Assembly: GCA_965644295.1 (NCBI GenBank)
Contig: CBFFRP010000430.1
Span: 231,729-295,728 of the forward strand
Length of the DNA: 64,000 nucleotides
Source of the DNA: Paraphysomonas bandaiensis
Lineage: Eukaryota; Chrysophyceae
Direction of reading: 5' to 3'
Part shown: piece after piece, positions 56,445 to 64,000 of the stretch
Numbering within the stretch: position 1 is the stretch's first letter
How the letters are laid out: each line of letters starts with the position of its first letter
Notes under the pieces: generated by a model
What the model was told of the DNA's origin: nothing
Seen by the model: the letters and a program-made list of their open reading frames with translations, nothing else
Databases searched by the model: none
Translations under genes and position numbers: made by a program

Positions 56445-58456
56445 CTAAACGATCGTAGTGTGTTTGTCATATAGACCGCTTTCTGTGGTGCCTCTGTTCA
56501 ACTCACCTACTATGGGACCATCAGAGTGCACTCTGGTGAGTGGTCCCCTGAGATCAATATTCTCTTCATCATCTTCTTCTTCACCCGCAGCAAGCGGCAG
56601 AGAATGATAAGTACTTGCTGCGTTATGTTTGCCATCAACCGCAGGGGTAGCTATGGCCATATCCGGGGGTACATATGGCTGTCCTCTTCCATCACCTGAC
56701 GACAACTCCGCCTCAGGATAAAATTTTCGCCACTTGGTAATAAGTGCATCGAAGAGCTCCGGATGGTGGGTCTGAAGAGAAGCAGGGTTCTCAGCGAAAC
56801 ACACGTACACAGTAGCCGTAGCAGAAGAAATGACGTTGAGCGTGAGCATGCACATGAAAAAACCAGCCACAAAGCCTGTCGCTACCAGCACGAACGTGTT
56901 CGGAGAGCTACCTCGGAACCCGACTGCAGCAGCATACCCATAGGCGATCAACATACATAGAACGCCTACAACCATATGTCCCAGACTCAGTACATTATCT
57001 AGTAGATTGTCGTTCACTAGAGTAGTAAACCCCTTTTTGCAGAATAGACTTACCACAGCTCTGCGACACGTAGAAATTAGTCAACGTACAAACAAAACAA
57101 GAAGTAACAACAAAAGCACCCACCCGGAAGCTTCCACGAAGCCTAGATCATATATGGAAACGTAGCAGAATGCATAGTGATTAAAATATTGTACAGCGCG
57201 GTCCAGGGCTGCTAACGCTGTCAAAAGGCAGTCGTTACAAAACTTGGTCAGACGGGTCGCCGGGCTTGTTGACCTTGAGGACCCGGAAGAGCTCTCAACA
57301 GCCAGTGCTTTGACCCACACGTGCAGCATTGATCGTGTAGTACGTATGACTGCTACAACCAAGGAACCAAAGCAAACAGGGCCGAGAAGCGCAGTCACTG
57401 TCCGCAGGATGCTGCTTCTCACAAGGCCACTGCTACTTACCGGTGTTCCATGGAACCACCAGACAGCTACTGCTCCAGCAGTGGCACAGTGCACGATGTT
57501 CGATAGAACTGCACTGGTCCAGTAAAGGCTCAAAAGTAAGGCAAAATATTTTCCATAGGAGACAGAAGGTGAGAAGCAGGAAGACGACGTTTTGACCACT
57601 TCACCCTCACATATGCATAGCGAGCACCAATCATGAGAACAGTACAGTGAGACATCACCAAGGTTGAAGTCCTGCAAATAAACGTGTGAAAAATGAAAAT
57701 TTACATTTAGGCGGCTATACCTCTTGATACTTGTACGTCGTACAGGAAGAGAGATCGTATGTATGCCCTGCTTTGCTCAACGTAGTAATAGATTCGTTTG
57801 TGGCAACTCCGTAAGCAGCCATAAACCAGAGCACGCACCACAGTATCTAACAAATTTGTTAAGATATAAAAAAACTGGGATTGACATACCTGAACACCTA
57901 AAACAACAATGGCGTAAAGAATTATTGAGGGCATAGACAGGACTGCTTTGCACCCAACTTTCAAGTTGGCGGCAACAAAATCAATTCGAGAACGAACATA
58001 GAGAAAAAATACAAACGAGAATAGGGCAAAGAGAAGTAGTGCTAGCCCACCAAGAATGCTTCCCATGGCAAACAAACCCACTCCCCCAAAAACGTTAACC
58101 AGGATAACCGAACTTAACGAAAGGATAACAATCTTTGACGCCATGGTAGCGGTAATATGAACCCATGCTATGGAGAAGAGACCACCCATTACGACAACAA
58201 GGAATATGCCTCCCATTATTTTTCCAGAATCACTGTCATGATCAGTCGATTTCTTATTGCCATCTTCGTCAATCTTCACCACATCAGGGTTATCTGACAC
58301 CAGTGCTGTAATGCCAAAGGAGAAAGCAAGCCCGATTATAGTAATTAACTGACAGAGAAACAAAATACTGAATGCAATATCTTTATATTGTAAAACACTA
58401 GCAAATGTAAACGATCGACTCGTAAAGTCCTGTATATCTGATGTTATCTTCTTCAT
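56445..58456 (-). CDS. SLC44/CTL choline-transporter-like protein
   Basis: Four exons join in phase: 58456-57890, 57846-57721, 57671-57124 and 57060-56445 (618 residues). The family core is clear: QILWCVLWFMAAYGVAT, FALLLSLYWTSAVLSNIVH, then GAVAVWWFHGTP, LGPVCFGSLVVAVIR, YFNHYAFCYVSIYDLGF and a late membrane block. About ten membrane segments are visible. SLC44 proteins transport choline or ethanolamine or act in lipid metabolism at plasma membrane and mitochondria. The C-terminal tail is acidic and Ser-rich. The first half is more divergent than in animal CTLs. The partial gene at 1-953 is a likely paralogue. Confidence 0.9.
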
Positions 58457-59390
58457 ATTGATCCTGTTTTCCTAATTGATCCACTGCAATGTTATATTTA
58501 TATTCTAATCAATAGATATCTGAAGTATAGAGAATATTTCCTAATCTCAGGAATAAGAACAGACGTTTCTTAAATAAAAGAATCAATACACTTCATATAT
58601 ATACATACATCTTCATGTTAACTTCATATATATATATATATATTCCTTATGATAGACTGTGTATGTGTGTATAGGAGGAAGTAAACTTCCGGAGCGAGAA
58701 GCAGTGCGGTGATTTGACTGAGAAATACAATACATCTCTTCCTATAGACACTTTTCTAGATAGAAATACATGTATTTATAGGGACTACATACTTATATAC
58801 CCCTGTTTCTAACAGTGGAGATGGATAAAATCTCTGCAATTTATAGATAAAATCCCTAGATCCATCGGAATATGTCGATCCAGATAAAAAATCGACCTTT
58901 TTTCGTTATTTCTCTGAAATATATTCGTCAAAAAACAACATGCATCAAAAAAACCTGGATTTTTTTGCTGGATCGACTTATTCCCACAGACAGAACTGCC
59001 ATTCAAGCATATGCATCTTGTCCACCACATCGTTAACATGCATCACAATAGAGTGAATCCACATCATGACCCTTAGAACACTTATATACACCACTCCCTA
59101 CACCTGAATATGCATTACCACCATAGTATCGATGCTCTGATGTATCTGATGCCCTCATTGTCCCTCATATGGTGTGTGTGGCACAATGGGCTTGCTAACA
59201 TAACTATGCATTGCCTATGCAATTGATGTGTAGAGTATGCTACCATGTTTGAGTGATTCTATGGAATACCATATAAACACCTTCTAGTCAACCAGGCTAA
59301 GGAACAATATACTGCAATACTATTGTTAGGTAGCGTATCGTGCATGATATTAATTGAGTTTTTAAACCGATCCAACAATACACACAAGAA

Positions 59391-59725
59391 GGAAGCAGGG
59401 ACGACTGGACGCTTGAGCCGCTTAAGCTTTCTTTTTGAGCCAGAAGGGTGTTTTATTACTCTTTCCTTATCACTCTAATATTGTACAATACTTAATAATA
59501 ATATTTAAACTCTAAACGGTATTGCAATATGGTAGTATCGCTATACACACAGAGAGGAGGAACCGGAGCGCTTGTTCCGCCTAGGCTTCCCTCTTGCACC
59601 GGAAGGACGCTTCATATCGTAATAAAACAAAACACATAGACAGGCGGAAGGACAGTCGGGCACTTGTGCCGCTTATGCATCCTTCTTGCGCCTGGAAGGC
59701 ACTCCATATCGCAATAAAACAAAGA
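59391..59725. repeat. Three divergent copies of a 65-90 bp unit
   Basis: Units at about 59391-59457, 59544-59630 and 59633-59725 share the pattern CGCTTGxxCCGCxTA followed by TTCTTG and GAAGG; the last two end in ATATCGxAATAAAACAAA. The unit is GC-richer than its surroundings. Confidence 0.6.
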
Positions 59726-60097
59726 TTCCCTTTAAGTTTCCTAGTCACACTAAATTGGTGTAAAAACCTAGTCAAGTAATTGAAAGCCTCTAGTCATATA
59801 AGAGATCAGTTTACAATGACTACGTTAACTAGGTGTTTTAGGGTATTCACCTTGTCAAAAATAATAATTTCCACTTAAACATGGGAGCATACTATAATCA
59901 TCAATAAATGAAAATGCAACCATTGTACACATGCAATACATCACATTTCATCTTTGCAATCAAACGAGAAATGGGCATCGAACTCAACATTCTTAATGCG
60001 GGAAGGGATGTCATCAGGGGCATCCGAGAACCGACACCTGCTGTGTGATTTCATTGTTCTTTCATGTGTAGTTATATGCGAGTACAATTTGTGACTA

Positions 60098-60210
60098 GAT
60101 TTATAACTAAAATTGACTAGTAAAGTTGAATCATTTGTTACTTATTTAAACCAGAAATAGTGTGACTAGGTAATTCAAGCAATTTGACTAAGTTGAAAAA
60201 TATTTCCCTT
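60098..60210. repeat. GACTAGGT-containing dispersed repeat
   Basis: GACTAGTAAAGTTGAATCAT, then GTGACTAGGTAATTCAA, matches 29275-29390 closely. A more decayed inverted copy lies at 59745-59870. Confidence 0.6.
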
Positions 60211-60285
60211 CTATATAATAATATTAATAATACTATACGTTCAATAATAATAACTATCTCATATATTTTATAAATAACTTTTAAA

Positions 60286-60950
60286 CAGGGCTAGAAAACA
60301 ATATATCGCAATACTATTGTTAGATAGCGTTCCATATTACTATTGACGGAGATTTTAAACAGGAGGTCACTTGATAATCAGACCCACTACTCTTAGCTGA
60401 TTAAAAGTTTCCTCATACTCATTCTCTGAGCCATCATCACCACCATATTCATCCCATATTAATTGAAATATGCTTGCATCCGGCCACAACTGTCGGTTAG
60501 CTTTCAGAAACAAAAGTATATTAAGTGTAGTAGGATGCATACGTTTGCGCAACACTTATATAATCAGTTTTGCTGCGCTGAACAGGCGTTCACATGTATT
60601 GCAAGTACATAGTACATGACTCGTGCACCTGTACTTAGATATTTCAACTTTCCGTTTCTTAAATTTTTGAGCTGATTGAAGAATTTTCTCCGCATATCCA
60701 ACTTCAGCTTCATCATCCTCTATATTGCTGCAATAATCACTGTCTGAAGGGAGATTTATATACATAGACTTATATTTTTTACCCTACAGTGAATATCTTT
60801 CTGTATATGACTATCATAATATTGATTGCAATATATTGTGAGCTACTTTAACAGAAACAATATTGATGGAATATTTGACCAATCCACCAATCAATATATA
60901 AATATTATTTTACAATATATTGCACTACATTATATTGTTCCCTATCCCTG
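60286..60950 (-). mobile_element. hAT-family transposon remnant, internally deleted
   Basis: 665 bp with imperfect inverted ends (CAGGGCTAGAAAACAATATA at left, TATTGTTCCCTATCCCTG at right). No clear 8-bp target duplication remains. Inside, the minus strand encodes the hAT C-terminal dimerisation region (CERLFSAAKLII, then LNILLFLKANRQLW). A TAA stop at about 60556 interrupts it. Most of the transposase is missing. Confidence 0.8.
60367..60765 (-). pseudogene. hAT transposase C-terminal (dimerisation) fragment
   Basis: Two halves in one frame, split by a TAA after SAAKLII. The N-terminal catalytic part is absent. The motif CERLFSAAKLI followed by LNILLFLKANRQLW is characteristic of hAT. Confidence 0.8.
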
Positions 60951-60971
60951 CCTAATAGTACATAAACTTCC

Positions 60972-61265
60972 TATTAGAATATGGATCTTATTCTAGTATA
61001 TTCAGTATGTCACTTGAAGACAATGTACGAGAATACAGTGAAATATAGTGATGTACAAATGCTGCGATGATATTGAGAAACTGAAATAGGTTGACCTTTC
61101 AAGATATGTTCAGTAACGAGAGGTTCGCATATGTAGGATATTATGCAGGGATTATAATGAGTTAGTGTTGGTTATCACAACTTCGTGTAAACGATATTAA
61201 TAAATCTATCTAGTCTTACGACAAATTCTCTCTGTGATCTAGTGTAAAATGAGCGTTTCTCAACA
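60972..61265 (+). repeat. 5' LTR of the second copia element
   Basis: 294 bp, starts TATTAGAATATGGATC and ends TTCTCAACA. It matches 18812-19105 except for a few changes, for example GGTTGACCTTT for GTTTGATCGTT. Confidence 0.94.
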
Positions 61266-64000
61266 TGGTAGCGAGCGAGGAGGAGAGAAGGAGGATAGAG
61301 GAGTAGTGCCACAGTTTAATGAGAGCAATGTTGAACAATGGATTGAGGACTTCGAAACATTCCTCATGAGGAAAGAGCAAAGTGAAGTAGCGGTGGAGCC
61401 ACCACCGAAGGAAAGCGACTTTGGGGAACAGCCACTCACGTTAATGGAGGAGAAGTCTTACAGACAGGCTGTGAAGAAGTACTGGAAGGCGAATGCCATA
61501 GCGTATTCGTACTGCAGAGAGGCAGTGCAAACATCTTCGAAGGCGCTTCAGAAATTCCATCTTCTACATAAAGGGTTCAAGGCTGATGGAAAAGGAAGCA
61601 ACAGGTTTAAGGCGCATATTATGATTGATGAGTTGAAGAAGTGCTTTGCTGGAGGGAAGCAAAACAAGATCAGTGAACTGTTGACTCAGTATGGCTCTTT
61701 CCGTATGCGTCCGGAGGAGACTGCGAAGGACTATATAATACGGTTTGAAATACTGCTGAAAGAGCTACAGGAGCAGCAGCAGGACATATCGGAGCTCTCA
61801 AAAATAACACGGTTACGAGAAGGTCTGTTGAATGAAGAATATGCTCCTCTGAATGTTGCTTTGTATTTGATGCCTGATGATGTTGATTATGCAACATTAT
61901 CAAGGAAGATAGAACGGTATGATGATACCATTCCTGGAAGGATTGCGTTAGAGCGGAAACGCAAGAAGGTGGAGGAGCTGAATGGAGGAGCTGAATTTCA
62001 TCGAAAAGAGCAAACGGTCTCGAACGGAACGGGATAAGCGTAAGAAGGGCAACTGTAGATATTGCAGGAAAGAAGGAATTCCTCATAGCCATTCAACTGA
62101 ACAGTGCAGGAGGAAGCAGAGGAAGAAGGATGGAGAGATATCAGGGCAGCGTCCTGGAAGTGCTGAGTACACGGGATGCAGAAATTGCAAGTCTCTGGAA
62201 CATCTTGCTGCTGATTGTCCAACGACGAAGAAAAAGCATTCTAGAAGAGGAGAGAAAGGGAAAAATCATGGTAGGAAGCCGGACAAAAGGCTGCTGACAG
62301 TAGAGAATATACGGCGTGGAGAACCAGCAGATTTCTCTGATGAAGATGAAGCTAATATGATCGAGGATGTTATGAAATTGTCATGCAATATACATGAAAC
62401 GAATATATGTAGTGTAAATGATGACATGCATTATACATATATTGACACCTGCTGTTCATCATCAATGTTCTTGATGAATGATGTGACCATGCTTGACACT
62501 CATATGAATACATCAAAGGTGATAAACGGATCTAAGAAGGGATCAGAGATTCATATCACAAGTGTGGGTTCCCGTGGAGCATGGAGAGACATAGAAATTT
62601 CAGATCAGATCAATCGATGCCTGTGCTCCGGACGTAAGCTGAACGAAATGGGGTATGGATTCACGGTGTGGTATGGGATCCAAATTTATGACTGTAATAC
62701 CGGTGAGCTGGTACTGGAGGGACCCATGAAGAATGGAATGACTGCAGTTCCAACTCAGCAGCTGTTGGAGCTTCCAGATGTGTCTACACCGAGTAATTGT
62801 GAAGTAAATCTTAGCGATAGGACTGGTGAGGACGAGCTGGAGTTGCTGCATCGGAGAGCGGGTCATTTCAACAAACATGCATTAGTGGAGGCACATAAGC
62901 GGATGCTCATCATGGGTACGGGGTTGAAACGAAAACACCTCACAGCCAAGGTACACAAAAATCAGTGTTTGTGTGATGTGTGTGCCAGGTCTAAGATAAC
63001 CCGAGTCAGCTTCCGAACGAAGGACGAGAATTCCGTTAGACCGAATTTTTCAGCAGATATCGCTGTGTACTTAAATTGTCCTGCTAGAGGAGGTGAGAGG
63101 TATGTGTTAAAGATAACGCATCATGCCAGCAAAATGTTCTGGGCGACGGGTTTAGTCCACAGAAATGGGGAAGCGGTCTTAGAAGTCTTGAAAGAGCTAT
63201 TTAGAGGAGATGTTAAAAGGTACAAGCTCAAGATGGAGCACTATCATGCCGATGGTGCAGGAGAATTAATCAGTGAAGAGCTGCGTCAGTATCTTAGGAC
63301 ACAGGAGTGCTATCAACATACATGGAGCTCAACAGACTCTCCAGAAATGAATGCCGTAGAGGAGAGGAAGTTCAGAACTGCTGGAGAGATGACTCTTGCA
63401 ATGCTAATCCAATCTGGACTGCCACCGCAATTTTGGCTGGATGCATACATGGCAGCCAGATATATTTTGATTCGATTGCCAACGAAAACAGATAAAGGGT
63501 ATATGTCTCCTATAGAGTTTCTAACGGGCGAGCCTCCAAATTTGAGATATCTTAGGGTATGGGGGTGTCGAACTTATGTTCTTTCACCGAAGGCGGATCG
63601 ACGAAAGGATTGGGAGGATAAGGCTCTAGTTGGATATTTAATGGGTTACTCTGATGAGAAGGTAGGATACCATGTATATCTTCCTGAATCAAACAAGGTG
63701 GTGACTACAGTCCATATATTGACTGATGAGTCAACGCCATCACGATCAGAGAAGTATTTCGCAGAGATTGATGCTCTTCGAGTGCGGGAGGCCGCTAGAC
63801 CCAAGCTTGCATCCGACTATGCCAGCTTAGAAGGAACGTATCATATTGATGATGAGGACGGACTTCTGTATAAGACAACAAGAGTTGTAGAACGTAAGGG
63901 TGTGATTGTAGCATACCGTTCACTTGTTACTGCAGGTCGTGAGCATATAGAGCACCGGGTGCCTATACACGTCGAAGACGTGGTGCGTATGACTGCAGAA
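61249..64000 (+). pseudogene. Copia gag-pol, frameshifted, truncated by window edge
   Basis: The start codon lies in the LTR at 61249. The frame matches copy 1 for about 244 codons, then a 13-bp tandem duplication (61971-61983 repeated at 61984-61996) shifts it to a stop at 62035. Downstream, zinc knuckle, protease, pre-integrase finger and integrase core are recognisable in the restored frame to the window end. The copy is probably unable to make full gag-pol. Confidence 0.92.
61266..61276 (+). promoter_or_regulatory. Primer-binding site of the second copia element
   Basis: TGGTAGCGAGC follows the 5' LTR directly, identical to copy 1. Confidence 0.7.

Larger units (their letters stand above)
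58457..60285. other. Intergenic with relic repeats
   Basis: Contains AT and TATA stretches (58595-58650), a hAT-like fragment (about 59301-59390), three divergent copies of a GCTTGxxCCGCxTA-type unit (59391-59725) and GACTAGGT-type repeats (59745-59870, 60098-60210). No gene is recognised. Confidence 0.55.
60972..64000 (+). mobile_element. Second copia element, 5' part, continuing past the window
   Basis: Same family as 13595-19105 in the opposite orientation. The 5' LTR (60972-61265) is complete. The internal region follows to the window end within the integrase-to-RT linker. Base changes relative to copy 1 are scattered, so this insertion is older. Its 3' flank is not visible, so the target duplication cannot be checked (left flank CTTCC). 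Confidence 0.95.

Noticed and set aside
61249-62037. Intact second gag protein
   Set aside because: The frame is ended by a 13-bp duplication compared with copy 1, so it is a truncated product and not a separate gene.

Overview
This is a nuclear segment of a eukaryote, probably a flagellated protist. Genes are short and split by very small GT-AG introns, mostly 41-66 bp and one of only 27 bp. Proteins such as MIC60, SEC61 beta, VMP1, DCN1-like, POLE2, NSE3, an AGC-type kinase and ACMSD are plainly eukaryotic. A protein with GYxGHxP motifs and a CCDC24-like protein suggest cilia or flagella. The LVIVD/Pro-Thr/EGF secreted protein and the 33-residue ankyrin-type repeats are of kinds I associate with stramenopiles. 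That placement is an inference, not a proof.

Layout. 1-8113 is a gene-dense block: SLC44-like (partial, -), MIC60 (+), SEC61B (-), VMP1 (+) and a small membrane protein (-). 8200-13590 is repeat-rich: decayed Harbinger-type transposon genes, MITEs, and an F-box/ankyrin gene with scattered copies of its repeat. 13595-19105 is an intact Ty1/copia element on the minus strand with a 5-bp target duplication. 19958-26709 holds an EF-hand/GYxGHxP gene (-), a patatin-like lipase (+) and the LVIVD/EGF gene (-). 27120-29600 holds microsatellite, a 28-bp minisatellite of about 33 copies and MITEs. 30282-33985 holds an unknown gene (-) divergent from two tandem OAS/cGAS-like nucleotidyltransferase genes (+) and a decayed third copy. 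35203-42000 holds a secreted PLA2-like protein (+), LENG1-like (-), DCN1-like (-) and TMEM267-like (+). 42008-58456 is a second dense block: kinase (-), ACMSD (+), RCC1/Cys-rich protein (-), POLE2 (+), NSE3 (-), CCDC24-like (+) and SLC44 (-). 59000-64000 is transposon-rich, with a hAT remnant and a second, frameshifted copia copy (+) running off the edge.

Several genes were assembled by hand from exons whose reading frames join in phase: SEC61B (5 exons), VMP1 (8), DCN1-like (9), kinase (6), ACMSD (10), RCC1 protein (9), POLE2 (10), NSE3 (5), CCDC24-like (4) and SLC44 (4). SEC61B and the first SLC44 fragment are easily missed because the exons are tiny or the frame runs off the window.

Genes alternate in strand. 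The shared upstream region of five divergent pairs (SLC44/MIC60, SEC61B/VMP1, kinase/ACMSD, RCC1/POLE2, NSE3/CCDC24) always contains a TATG/CATA/TG-type simple repeat. The best candidate for unusual biology is the tandem OAS-like nucleotidyltransferase pair with its uncharacterised divergent neighbour.
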